This document shows, piece after piece, positions 19,963-28,092 of a stretch of 41,509 nt of DNA. Source of the DNA: Cephaloticoccus sp. (GTDB lineage: Bacteria > Verrucomicrobiota > Verrucomicrobiia > Opitutales > Opitutaceae); NCBI GenBank assembly GCA_021734075.1, contig JAIPJW010000012.1, positions 1 to 41,509 on the forward strand, in the 5' to 3' direction. Each line of letters begins with the position of its first letter. Position 1 is the stretch's first letter. Position numbers and translations under genes: made by a program. A model generated the notes under the pieces. That model saw only the letters and a program-made list of their open reading frames with translations. It did not search any database and was not told the origin of the DNA.

Positions 19963-20894
19963 TGAATACAAAACGTTGCCCCTTGTTACTGGTGATTTTA
20001 CTTGGTTTAGCCGTTACCTGCAGCACATCTGCCCAGACCGTTGATGCCATCTTTCTGGGCAAATCCGTCGAAAATGTGCAGACTGATGCCAGCACGGTGG
20101 TCCCCAATCCCCAAACTCCTGGACCTACCTATGGGGGCGCCTACGGTTTCCAGGTCTCGGTTCGAGGCACAACATTAAGCGCGCCCACCGTTACCTTGGC
20201 GGCGGGCTCCACAATGCCGACCGCCGACGCCACCGGGCATAATGGCGGGCTTCTAGGTTACAATGCCTCGGACGATGAGTGGGCCTATGGCTACCCCAAT
20301 TACAATGGTTGGGGTCAGACCAGCGCCTCCTCCATTGACACCCTTTTTGCCACGGGCGATTACTCCGTTTCGGTTCCAAGCGTTGGCTCGGTCACGCTTA
20401 CGCTCGGCACGTCTCTCGCCAATATTTCCTCCCTGATCGCAAACGCTCCTCTCTTCACTCTGACCGGTGGCACGTGGTCGGGAAACATGTATCTGGTTAA
20501 TCCTTCTCAGGAAGTCACCATTACAAGCAACGTCTTCTCCGAGTTCGGCTCAGGACCGGATGCGCATATCGGTTTCGAAATTTATCAGAATGGCGGCGGG
20601 CTAAATTTCAACAACGAGTATTTTTACAGCGAAAACAACAGTGCCGACAACTTCATCAGCTACACCATCAATGCGAACACGTTGATCTCCGGCCAGACAT
20701 ACACTGTTGGGGGAGGATTTGCTGCGGTAGTCGATCTGGACACCTCGCTCGGGGTTGGACCGGTGGTTGGTGCCTTTTTGGAAAGATCCACCAGTTTCAC
20801 CATTTCGGCCGTCCCCGAGCCGTCCACCTATGCCGCCATCGCCGGTGCGCTCGGCCTCGGCATCGTGATGCTGCGCCGTCGCAAGCTTGGCTGA
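19962..20894 (+). CDS. PEP-CTERM sorting-domain surface protein
   Basis: This 310-aa exported protein has an N-terminal signal peptide (MNTKRCPLLLVILLGLAVTC, cleavage probably near TSAQ) and a C-terminal sorting signal: VPEPSTYAAI, a hydrophobic helix and RRRK (about residues 284-309). In organisms with this signal, exosortase/EpsH-type enzymes remove the tail and the protein goes to the outer surface or matrix. The body is rich in Ser, Thr, Gly and Asn with beta-strand character and no recognised enzyme domain. An ATG at 19908 exists in frame but would bury the signal peptide. No exosortase is encoded in this window. A terminator follows at 20995. Confidence 0.9.
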   Translation: MNTKRCPLLLVILLGLAVTCSTSAQTVDAIFLGKSVENVQTDASTVVPNPQTPGPTYGGAYGFQVSVRGTTLSAPTVTLAAGSTMPTADATGHNGGLLGYNASDDEWAYGYPNYNGWGQTSASSIDTLFATGDYSVSVPSVGSVTLTLGTSLANISSLIANAPLFTLTGGTWSGNMYLVNPSQEVTITSNVFSEFGSGPDAHIGFEIYQNGGGLNFNNEYFYSENNSADNFISYTINANTLISGQTYTVGGGFAAVVDLDTSLGVGPVVGAFLERSTSFTISAVPEPSTYAAIAGALGLGIVMLRRRKLG

Positions 20895-20994
20895 GGTGCG
20901 GATACAGCTTTTCAAATATTGATTTGGCTACGAGCGCACGGTCCACCGCAAAGGCGAGTCATTTCATTAGGCTAATCTCAATAGCTACATATTC

Positions 20995-21025
20995 AAAGGC
21001 GGGGTCACACGACTCCGCTTTTTTT
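20995..21025 (+). terminator. Intrinsic terminator after the PEP-CTERM gene
   Basis: AAAGGCGGGGTC pairs with GACTCCGCTTTT (two G-T wobbles) across an ACAC loop and runs into seven T residues. The minus-strand reading has only a short T run, so it serves the plus strand. Confidence 0.85.
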
Positions 21026-21047
21026 GTGGAAGTTTCCTGCGGTGTCT

Positions 21048-22013
21048 TCAACTCACGCCGATCAACCAGCCGGCGAGAAACACCAAGACACCGCCGACCA
21101 CGACTTGGAAGATGGCGGAGAGGAGCGGGGTGTCCATGTAGCGCTTGCGGATCCAGGCGATGATGCCCAGTTCGAGGATTACCACCGCAATGGCGATGCT
21201 CGTGGCCAGGTGAAAATCCCTGATCAGGTAAGGCAGCGTGTGCCCGATGCCCCCGATGGTGGTCATCAATCCGCAGACCACGCCGCGCCAGAAGGGGGCC
21301 CCACGGCCGCTCAGTTTGCCATCGTCCGAAAGGGCCTCGGCAAAACCCATGCTGATACCGGCCCCGACCGATGCCGCCAAACCCACCTTGAAAGTCTCGA
21401 GCGTGTTGCCCGTAGCAAACGCCGCGGCAAAGAGGGGCGCCAGCGTGGAAACGGAACCGTCCATCAGGCCCGCCAGGCCCGGCTGCACAAACCGCAGCAC
21501 AAACAATCGCCGCGCGGCCGTGTGTTCCTCGTGGATGCGTCCCTCGGCGGATTGCTGGTCCTCGACTGCCATGGCCGTGGCCTCGTGCACTTGCTCCTCC
21601 TGCGCAAGGTCACCCAACAATTGCCGCACCGCCGCATCCGTCGCGCGCGCCGCCGCGGCCTCATAAAACCGCCGGGCTTCCAACTCCATGATCGCGACCT
21701 CCTCCCGCGCCTTCTCCGGCCGCAATGAGGTGGCCAGCCAAGCCGGTCGCCTTTGCAAAAAACCCTGCACATCCTGGCGACGGATCAGGGGGATGTGTTC
21801 GCCGAATTTCTGCCGGTGCAGTTCAATCAGCCGGTGACGGTGTTCCGACTCCTCCGCCGCCATGGTGCGGAAGAGTTCGGTCGAGGCGGGAAACTCCGCC
21901 TGCAGGCGCTGCGCAAAATCGCGGTATATCCGCGCATCCTCTTCCTCGGCCGTGATGGCCACCGCCAGCAATTGTTCCTCGGTCAAGTCACGGAAATGCA
22001 TGACGCCATCCAA
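21048..22013 (-). CDS. mbfA: Membrane-bound ferritin MbfA (ferritin-like domain plus VIT1/CCC1 domain)
   Basis: This 321-aa fusion has an N-terminal rubrerythrin/ferritin-like four-helix bundle and a C-terminal VIT1/CCC1-type iron or manganese transporter. Di-iron ligands are suggested by EEED (23-26), EESEH (54-58), MELE (109-112) and EEQVH (139-143). The membrane part starts near residue 170 with [21 protein letters not shown] and ends with two strong helices. MbfA in alphaproteobacteria exports iron and protects against iron and peroxide stress. An alternative start at residue 5 (MHFRDL) is possible. It follows the acyl-CoA dehydrogenase by 50 nt on the same strand, perhaps as read-through rather than a functional pairing. 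Confidence 0.9.
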   Translation of the reverse strand: MDGVMHFRDLTEEQLLAVAITAEEEDARIYRDFAQRLQAEFPASTELFRTMAAEESEHRHRLIELHRQKFGEHIPLIRRQDVQGFLQRRPAWLATSLRPEKAREEVAIMELEARRFYEAAAARATDAAVRQLLGDLAQEEQVHEATAMAVEDQQSAEGRIHEEHTAARRLFVLRFVQPGLAGLMDGSVSTLAPLFAAAFATGNTLETFKVGLAASVGAGISMGFAEALSDDGKLSGRGAPFWRGVVCGLMTTIGGIGHTLPYLIRDFHLATSIAIAVVILELGIIAWIRKRYMDTPLLSAIFQVVVGGVLVFLAGWLIGVS

Positions 22014-22063
22014 CCCGAAATCCCCGGCAGGTCGACGTTGTTCTGCAAGGCGGACGCCGGACC

Positions 22064-23242
22064 TCAGGCGACAGGCAGCCGTTTTTCCGCCTCGCGCAGC
22101 AACGTGCGGCTGATAATCAGGCGTTGAATCTCACTGGAACCTTCGCCGATTTCGCACAACCGGGCATCGCGCCACATCCGCTCGACGTGGGTGTCGCGCG
22201 TGTAGCCCCAGCCGCCGCAAATCTGCAGGGCCTGATTGCAGGCGCGCGACGCCGCCTCACTCGCAAAGAGTTTGGCGACCGAGGCCTCCAAACTGAATTT
22301 CTGTCCGCGCTGGTGCAGCACACAGGGTTGCAGGAGCAAGGCCTCGGCCGCCCGCAATTCCACTTCGCAATCCGCCAGTTTGAATTGCAGCGCCTGAAAA
22401 GCCGCGAGGGGCTTGCCGAATTGTTTGCGCGTCAACATGCGTTCGGTGGCGATGGCCACGGCCGCCCGGCCCAGGCCCAGCGCCATCGCGGCAATGCCGA
22501 GCCGGCCCCCATCGAGACAGGCCAAGGCGGCGTGCTGGCCGCGGCCACGCTCGCCGATCAGTTCGCCCCGCACCTTCCTGAGATAAAATTCACTGGTATT
22601 GGAGGCCCGCACTCCGGAGGTTGGCACCTTGCGCACCGGCTCGATGTCGGCGGTGTTGATCCAGAACGCGGAAAACTCCTTCTTCCCTTTTTCGTCCACG
22701 CCGGTCACGGCCATCACCACCATGCGATCGGAGTGCAGCCCCATCGTGATGTAGAGCTTGTGGCCGTTGAGCTCCCACGAATCATCGGGCCGCAGCGTGC
22801 CGGTGGTGGTCACCCCGCCGGTGTCCGAACCCGCTTCCGGCTCGGTCAGGGCCCAGGCCACCATCCAGTCGCCATTGAGAATGCTCGGAAACATCTTCTG
22901 CTTCAGCGCATCGCTGGCGTAGCCCAGGGGGTGACCCACACATAGGGCGTTGTGCGCCGCCATGTTCATGGCAAACGCCCCGCAGTGCCGGGCAATTTCC
23001 TCGATCACGAGGCAATAACACAGCATCGAAAGTTCCTGCCCGCCCACCGCCTTCGGGGCCAACATGCCCATCAGACCCAGCTTGCCCGCCTTGGTAAAAA
23101 GCTCGCGGGGCAATTCCTCCTTTTCCTCCCAGGCCGCGGCATGGGGGGCGATTTCCTTCAGACAGAACGCCGTCGCGGTTTTCAGGAACTCAAGTTCCCG
23201 CGGGGTCAAATAATCATGATAAAGCGAATTGGAGTGTAGCAT
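22064..23242 (-). CDS. Acyl-CoA dehydrogenase
   Basis: This 392-aa FAD enzyme would introduce an alpha-beta double bond into an acyl-CoA. Family text includes [14 protein letters not shown] (about 129-142), [20 protein letters not shown] and the C-terminal [13 protein letters not shown], where Glu367 occupies the catalytic-base position of medium- and short-chain enzymes. Isovaleryl-CoA dehydrogenases lack that Glu (they place the base on another helix), so this is probably not an orthodox LiuA. It is divergently transcribed from the B12-GTPase/mutase operon, with 135 nt between the start codons, suggesting shared control and a common pathway for a branched acyl-CoA. Confidence 0.93.
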   Translation of the reverse strand: MLHSNSLYHDYLTPRELEFLKTATAFCLKEIAPHAAAWEEKEELPRELFTKAGKLGLMGMLAPKAVGGQELSMLCYCLVIEEIARHCGAFAMNMAAHNALCVGHPLGYASDALKQKMFPSILNGDWMVAWALTEPEAGSDTGGVTTTGTLRPDDSWELNGHKLYITMGLHSDRMVVMAVTGVDEKGKKEFSAFWINTADIEPVRKVPTSGVRASNTSEFYLRKVRGELIGERGRGQHAALACLDGGRLGIAAMALGLGRAAVAIATERMLTRKQFGKPLAAFQALQFKLADCEVELRAAEALLLQPCVLHQRGQKFSLEASVAKLFASEAASRACNQALQICGGWGYTRDTHVERMWRDARLCEIGEGSSEIQRLIISRTLLREAEKRLPVA

Positions 23243-23377
23243 GGGGGTAATATTTTTCCTGAGCCTACTCGCTGCCGATCAGGTCATCAACCCGCCGGCG
23301 GGCGGACCCGCCGGATTAATGCTTTTGGGTGACCGTTCACAGGTTGCGATCAATGGCAGTCACATCATCTTTAACCC
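23243..23377. promoter_or_regulatory. Divergent control region between acyl-CoA dehydrogenase and split-IcmF operon
   Basis: This 135-nt region must hold promoters for both directions. It contains a perfect 8-bp palindrome, CCGGCGGG-CGGA-CCCGCCGG (23295-23314), placed centrally and not followed by T residues. It is therefore more likely an operator or decayed repeat than a terminator. No regulator gene adjoins it. Confidence 0.45.
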
Positions 23378-24595
23378 ATGGTTGCCAAACCCCTCCGCAC
23401 CATCCCCCCTCTGCGGATTTTAACCGCCGTGCCGATCTGTGATGGCCATGACAGCGCCGTCACCACAATCAACGTGGAACTCGCACGGCATGGGATCGAA
23501 GTCATTTATTTGGGCTACCACCAGTCTGCCTCCGCGATTGCGCGGGCCGCCATCCAAGAGGACGTCAATGCGATCGGCCTCTCCTCCTACAACGGCGGTC
23601 ATATCGTCTTTTTCCGCGAGGTGATCAAACAACTGCGCGAGTCCGGCAACGGCGACATCCCGTTGTTTGGCGGCGGCGGGGGCACCATCACCAAGGCGGA
23701 TGAACGGGTCATGCAACGCCAGGGCACCGATCGCATCTTCTTCGCCGGCACGCCCTTCAATGCCATCATGGCGTTGATCAAAAAAGCGTATGCGCGGGTC
23801 GCCAAACCCAACCGGGCCTTTACGGCTGACCGCGCCCTTGCACGGGCCATCACGCTGGCGGAATGTCGGGCAGGATCGCCGAACCCCGCCGCGAAACGCT
23901 CCAGGAAGGGTCGAGCCAAGGGGTTTGTGCTCGGCGTCGCCGGACCCGGTGGCGCGGGTAAATCCACCCTCATCGACGAACTGACTTCGCGCTTCCTGTC
24001 ACGCGTGCCACGCGGTCGCATTGCGATTCTGGCCAACGACCCGTCGCATCCGGATTCCGGCGGGGCCATCCTGGGCGACCGGGTCTCGGCCATCTATGCG
24101 CAGAACGACCGGGTCTTTTTCCGCTCCCTCGCCACCCGTGGCTCGCTGACCGGGTTGTCCCCCGCCGCCCCCGCCGTCATCGACTTGCTGCGGCAAAGTG
24201 GTGAATTTGACCTGATTCTGGTCGAATCCGTCGGCATCGGCCAGGAGAGCGATCCTTTCGGGATCTACGGCAAAAAGCCCGCGCTCACCGACGCCATGCT
24301 CTTCGTCCTCGCCCCGCATTACGGCGGGCGCATCCAGCTGCAAAAAATTGCGCTGCTCAACGGCGCTGACCTCGTCGCGCTCAACAAGTGCGACCACCCG
24401 ATGGCCCATACCGCCCGGGCCGAGATCCAGGCCCGCCTCGACCAGAACGGCAACGCGCGGCGGCTGCACCCCACCACCGCCGCCCGGCATTACGATCCCG
24501 GGGTTGATGCCCTCTTCTACGCCATCGCTGACCTGGGCAACCTGGTCATCTCCACCGGGGGAGAAAAACCCTGCATGATGGAGGTCCTGGGATGA
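23378..24595 (+). CDS. B12-binding domain fused to MeaB/ArgK-type GTPase (N-terminal half of an IcmF)
   Basis: This 405-aa protein has two domains. Residues ~12-145 are a cobalamin-binding domain with DGHDSA (Asp22, His24 the likely cobalt ligand), LSSYNGGH and the GGGGG loop (98-102). Residues ~180-390 are a P-loop GTPase of the MeaB/MeaI type: GPGGAGKS (189-196), DPSHPDSGGAILGDR, ESVGIGQ (283-289) and NKCD (336-339). This is the domain order of the first half of IcmF, the fused isobutyryl-CoA mutase. The GTPase would load and guard the cofactor of the mutase encoded next. Its stop overlaps the mutase ATG (ATGA), so the two are made together. Confidence 0.9.
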   Translation: MVAKPLRTIPPLRILTAVPICDGHDSAVTTINVELARHGIEVIYLGYHQSASAIARAAIQEDVNAIGLSSYNGGHIVFFREVIKQLRESGNGDIPLFGGGGGTITKADERVMQRQGTDRIFFAGTPFNAIMALIKKAYARVAKPNRAFTADRALARAITLAECRAGSPNPAAKRSRKGRAKGFVLGVAGPGGAGKSTLIDELTSRFLSRVPRGRIAILANDPSHPDSGGAILGDRVSAIYAQNDRVFFRSLATRGSLTGLSPAAPAVIDLLRQSGEFDLILVESVGIGQESDPFGIYGKKPALTDAMLFVLAPHYGGRIQLQKIALLNGADLVALNKCDHPMAHTARAEIQARLDQNGNARRLHPTTAARHYDPGVDALFYAIADLGNLVISTGGEKPCMMEVLG

Positions 24596-26346
24596 GCCAG
24601 CTTGGAAAAATCGCGGACTCCGTCGACGCCTACAACACCCACGTCGCGGCCGAGGTGCAACGGGCCCGCACCAACAAAAAATTCGCGGCCGGACTCCGGG
24701 CCCGTTGGGCCAAGCTGCAGGCCGCCGTTGACTGGACGGAATCCCCGGCGGGCACCCGCCTGCCCCGCCTTGCCCTGCCCGACACCGATGAGCCCGGTGC
24801 CATTGCTGCTTACCTCCTCGGCCAGGGCCTGCCTGGAGAGTTTCCGTTTGCGACCGCGGCCTACCCTGAAATGTATCTCGATCGCGACGCCGCCCCCGGT
24901 GGCGCCAACGAGGAACCCATGCGACTGTTTGCCGGGCTCGGTCTCGCCGAGGACACCAACGCCCGTTTCAAATACCTCAACCGCCACCAGAAAAGCCTGC
25001 GCCTCTCCACCGCCTTCGATGGCCCGACCCTCTACGGCCTCGACTCGGATCATGCCGGGGTCCTCGGCAAGGTAGGCGAGGGCGGTGTGGCCATCGACAC
25101 GGTGGACGACATGGCGCGGCTGTTTGCCGGCTTCGACCTGACCCGGCCGGATGCGTCGGTTTCCATGACGATGAACGCGCCGGCGCCGGTCATCCTCGCG
25201 ATGTTCATCGCGGCGGCGAAACGCCGCTTCGGCCCGGATTGTGTGGGCCAACTGCGCGGCACCATCCAGGCCGACATGCTCAAGGAGGTGCAGGCCCAAA
25301 ATGAAGTCATCTTTCCCATCGAGGCCTCCCTGCGCTTTCTCTGTGACATGATCGAATGGGGCGTGGCCCACCTGCCCAAGTGGTATCCCGTCTCCATCTC
25401 CGGCTATCACATCGCGGAGGCCGGTGCGACCCCCGTGCAGCAGGCCGCCTTCACCCTCTCCAATGGTTTCACCTATGCCGAATTGCTCCGGCAACGCGGC
25501 GCCGACATCGATGCGGTGGCGCCGCGTTTCTCCTTCTTCCTCGATTGCGGACTCGACGTGGAATACCTCGTCCTCGGTCGCGTCTGCCGCCGTATCTGGG
25601 CGATCGGCATGCGTGATGCCTTTGGCGCCGGCCCCAAGGCCCAGCGCCTGAAACTGCACACCCAGACCTCCGGCCGCTCTCTGATCGCCGCCGAGTTTCA
25701 AAACAACCTCACCCGCACCGCGGTCGAGCTGATGATCGCATATCTGAATTACACGAATTCCTGCCATTCGAATTCCGCGGATGAACCGTTCACCACGCCC
25801 ACGGAACATTATGCCCGCCTCGCCTCACACGGTCAGTCCATCATCCTCGAGGAGTCCGGCGTATTTAAGCACATGATGAACATGTTCGGTGGGGCACCCG
25901 GCCTCCTGGCCCTCGAGCGTCAGGTCGAGCAGGGCATCCTCGCCTCGTTTCGCGAGATGGATACCCTTGGCGGGGTCATTGCCGCCGTGGAGCAACGCTA
26001 CCACCGCAGCAAGATCCAGGAGGCGGGTCACCGTCTGGAAACACAGATCTACTCCGGCGCCCGGCCGATCATCGGTCTCAACAAATACCGGTCCGACGAG
26101 CCGTTGCCCAACGTGCCGCTCGCCCGCACGGCCCCGCGCAAGCAACGCCTGCAGGTCGAACGCCTCAAGGCCTTCAAAAAGAAATACGCCAGGAAAGCCC
26201 CCGCGGCCCTGCAGCGCTTGGAAAACGTCGCTCGCGCCGGGGGCAACGTCTTCGCCGAACTTGTCACCACCGTCGAGGTCTGCTCCCTCGGCCAGATCAC
26301 CGCCTGCCTGACCAACGTCGTTGGCAAGTTCCGCCCCATGGTTTAA
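24592..26346 (+). CDS. Coenzyme B12-dependent acyl-CoA mutase large subunit (isobutyryl-CoA mutase type)
   Basis: This 584-aa TIM-barrel mutase subunit lacks its own B12 domain. Family text includes LPGEFPFATAAYPEM (80-94), RLSTAFDGPTLYGLDSD (137-153), SVSMTMNAPAPV and SISGYHIAEAGA (268-279; His273). At the two positions that set substrate choice it has Phe113 (in MRLFAGLG) and Gln236 (ten residues after TIQ226), the pair known from isobutyryl-CoA mutase/IcmF. Methylmalonyl-CoA mutase has Tyr/Arg there. A carboxylated substrate is therefore unlikely; isobutyryl-CoA/butyryl-CoA or isovaleryl-CoA/pivalyl-CoA are the known alternatives. The N-terminus (LGKIADSVDAYNTHV) aligns with the linker that follows the GTPase in IcmF. 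Confidence 0.9.
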   Translation: MSQLGKIADSVDAYNTHVAAEVQRARTNKKFAAGLRARWAKLQAAVDWTESPAGTRLPRLALPDTDEPGAIAAYLLGQGLPGEFPFATAAYPEMYLDRDAAPGGANEEPMRLFAGLGLAEDTNARFKYLNRHQKSLRLSTAFDGPTLYGLDSDHAGVLGKVGEGGVAIDTVDDMARLFAGFDLTRPDASVSMTMNAPAPVILAMFIAAAKRRFGPDCVGQLRGTIQADMLKEVQAQNEVIFPIEASLRFLCDMIEWGVAHLPKWYPVSISGYHIAEAGATPVQQAAFTLSNGFTYAELLRQRGADIDAVAPRFSFFLDCGLDVEYLVLGRVCRRIWAIGMRDAFGAGPKAQRLKLHTQTSGRSLIAAEFQNNLTRTAVELMIAYLNYTNSCHSNSADEPFTTPTEHYARLASHGQSIILEESGVFKHMMNMFGGAPGLLALERQVEQGILASFREMDTLGGVIAAVEQRYHRSKIQEAGHRLETQIYSGARPIIGLNKYRSDEPLPNVPLARTAPRKQRLQVERLKAFKKKYARKAPAALQRLENVARAGGNVFAELVTTVEVCSLGQITACLTNVVGKFRPMV

Positions 26347-26353
26347 ATACCCC

Positions 26354-28009
26354 ATGACCTCAACCCCGAGCAAATCCCCCATCAATCCCCTGCTCACCCG
26401 CTGTCAGGAAATCGCCCAGGAGGAAACCGTCTTGCGCGAGGGCGGGGGCAAGGCCGGCCAGGATCGCCAACACAAGCACGGCCGGCTTTTCGTGCGCGAA
26501 CGCATCACCGAACTGATCGATGATTCCGATGAGTTCCTGGAGATCGGCCTGTGGGCAGCCCACGGCATGTATGCGGAATGGGGCGCCTTTCCCGGGGCGG
26601 GCGTGGTCACGGGCATCGCCAACATTTCCGGCCATCCCTGCATGATCATCGCCAATGACGCCACCGTGAAGGCCGGCGCCTTTGTTCCCATGACCTGCAA
26701 GAAGGTGCTCCGCGCCCAGCGCATGGCCTTCGAGTGCAACCTGCCCCTGGTTTATCTGGTCGATTCCGCCGGCGTCTTTCTGCCCATGCAGGACGAGATC
26801 TTCCCCGACGAGGACGACTTCGGCCGTATCTTCCGCAACAACGCGGTGATCTCGGCCGCAGGCATTCCGCAATACGCCGCCATCATGGGCAACTGCGTGG
26901 CCGGCGGCGCCTACCTGCCCGTGCTCTGCGACAAGATTCTCATGACCGAGGGGAGCGGACTTTATCTCGCCGGGCCGCAACTCGTGAAGGCGGCGATCGG
27001 ACAGGAAACCGACACCGAGACCCTGGGCGGCGCCGCCATGCACGCCGAAATTTCCGGCACAGTCGATTTCAAGGAAAAGGATGATCCCGCCGCCATCAAA
27101 CGCCTGCGCTCGTTGGTGGGATTGCTGCCGGAAGAGACTGGAGGAGCGGGTTTACCCCGCGATGAATCGCCAGAAAATGCCTCGCGGCATAAAGCCGCTC
27201 CTACCACCGAACCCGAATTTCCCGCGGGGAAACTTTACGAGCTCGTCAGCGTGGACGGGCGCAAGGAATACGACGTGCGCGACCTGATCAAGTGCCTCGT
27301 CGACGCCGGCTCGCTGGATGAATACAAGGCCGACTACGGCAAATCCATCGTCTGCACCTTCGCCCGGCTCGGCGGCCGTGCCATCGGGATTGTCGCCAAT
27401 CAACGCCAACGTGTGCACTCCAAGCAGACCGGTCTGCAGATCCACGGGGTCATCTATGCCGACAGTGCCGACAAGGCCGCCCGGTTCATCATGGACTGCA
27501 ACCATACGCGGGTGCCCCTGCTGTTCCTGCAGGACGTGTCCGGTTTCATGGTCGGCAAGGATGCCGAGCAAAGCGGGATCATTCGCGCCGGAGCCAAGAT
27601 GGTGAACGCATTGAGCAACTCGACCGTGCCCAAGATCACGGTCATCACCGGCGGGTCCTTCGGGGCCGGTAACTATGCGATGTGCGGCAAGGCCTTTGAT
27701 CCGCGCTTCATCTTTTCCTGGCCGCACGGCAAATACGCGGTGATGGGCGCCGCCCAGGCCAGCGATGTCGTCTTCAACATTCTTTCCCGCAGTTCCAAGG
27801 ACAAGACCCCGGCGGAACTCGACGCCCTGCGTGAACAGGTGAAGCAGGGTTACGTCGAGCAAACCGACATTCGTTACGGGGCCGCACGGGGCTGGGTGGA
27901 TGCGATCATCCAGCCCCACGACACGCGCAGCATCCTGTTGCGTGCCTTCGCCTGCGCCTGTCGCCCCACGCCCAAGGCCGCCTTCCACACCGGGGTCATT
28001 CAAGTTTAA
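26354..28009 (+). CDS. Acyl-CoA carboxylase beta subunit, methylcrotonyl/geranyl-CoA type
   Basis: This 551-aa carboxyltransferase subunit of a biotin-dependent acyl-CoA carboxylase is closer to MCC/GCC beta subunits (LiuB, AtuC) than to propionyl-CoA carboxylase. The evidence is VYLVDSAGVFLPMQDEIFPD followed by DFGRIFRNNAVIS, and GNCVAGGAYLPVL. The C-terminal half has GFMVGKDAEQSGIIRAGAKM and FGAGNYAMCGKAF. The start at 26354 is preferred over the ATG at 26321, which lies inside the mutase gene. Residues ~264-285 are encoded by a REP element inserted in frame, in the linker between the two carboxyltransferase halves. No biotin carboxylase/biotin carrier alpha subunit is in the window; it must be supplied from elsewhere. 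Confidence 0.92.
   Translation: MTSTPSKSPINPLLTRCQEIAQEETVLREGGGKAGQDRQHKHGRLFVRERITELIDDSDEFLEIGLWAAHGMYAEWGAFPGAGVVTGIANISGHPCMIIANDATVKAGAFVPMTCKKVLRAQRMAFECNLPLVYLVDSAGVFLPMQDEIFPDEDDFGRIFRNNAVISAAGIPQYAAIMGNCVAGGAYLPVLCDKILMTEGSGLYLAGPQLVKAAIGQETDTETLGGAAMHAEISGTVDFKEKDDPAAIKRLRSLVGLLPEETGGAGLPRDESPENASRHKAAPTTEPEFPAGKLYELVSVDGRKEYDVRDLIKCLVDAGSLDEYKADYGKSIVCTFARLGGRAIGIVANQRQRVHSKQTGLQIHGVIYADSADKAARFIMDCNHTRVPLLFLQDVSGFMVGKDAEQSGIIRAGAKMVNALSNSTVPKITVITGGSFGAGNYAMCGKAFDPRFIFSWPHGKYAVMGAAQASDVVFNILSRSSKDKTPAELDALREQVKQGYVEQTDIRYGAARGWVDAIIQPHDTRSILLRAFACACRPTPKAAFHTGVIQV
27143..27204. repeat. REP-like palindromic element inside a coding sequence
   Basis: The ~62-bp element is bounded by GGAGCGG and CCGCTCC. 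It contains two inner hairpins, GCGGG-TTTA-CCCCGC and GCGGC-ATAAA-GCCGC, separated by gatgaatcgccagaaaatgc. It reads through in frame as about 21 residues (GAGLPRDESPENASRHKAAP) within the carboxylase gene. Its outline is that of a dispersed intergenic REP, but of a different family from the RAYT-flanking units. Confidence 0.85.
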
Positions 28010-28014
28010 ATAAC

Positions 28015-28080
28015 CGAAGCGCAAAGGCACCACGTGCAAAGTTCCCGTCACAATTCATCCTTCGCGTCTTTGCCCCTTCG
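28015..28080. repeat. Imperfect inverted repeat, probable dispersed element before atuA
   Basis: CGAAGCGCAAAGGCAC (28015-28030) is matched in inverted form by GCGTCTTTGCCCCTTCG (28064-28080) around ~33 nt of lower-GC sequence. It fills nearly all of the 83-nt spacer between the carboxylase and AtuA genes. The look is of a small non-autonomous repeat rather than a terminator, as there is no T run. Confidence 0.55.
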
Positions 28081-28092
28081 CGCTTAATCCGC

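Noticed and set aside
19958-19963. TATAAT just before the PEP-CTERM gene
   Set aside because: It overlaps the ATG itself, so it cannot be the -10 box of a transcript that carries this gene with a leader.
23295-23314. 8-bp GC palindrome read as a terminator
   Set aside because: No T run follows on either strand and it lies between divergent starts, where a terminator is not expected.
24580-24600. Sequencing frameshift as the cause of the IcmF split
   Set aside because: The junction is an exact ATGA overlap at a linker with a plausible N-terminus for the second protein. This fits a true gene boundary better, though comparison with relatives is needed to be certain.
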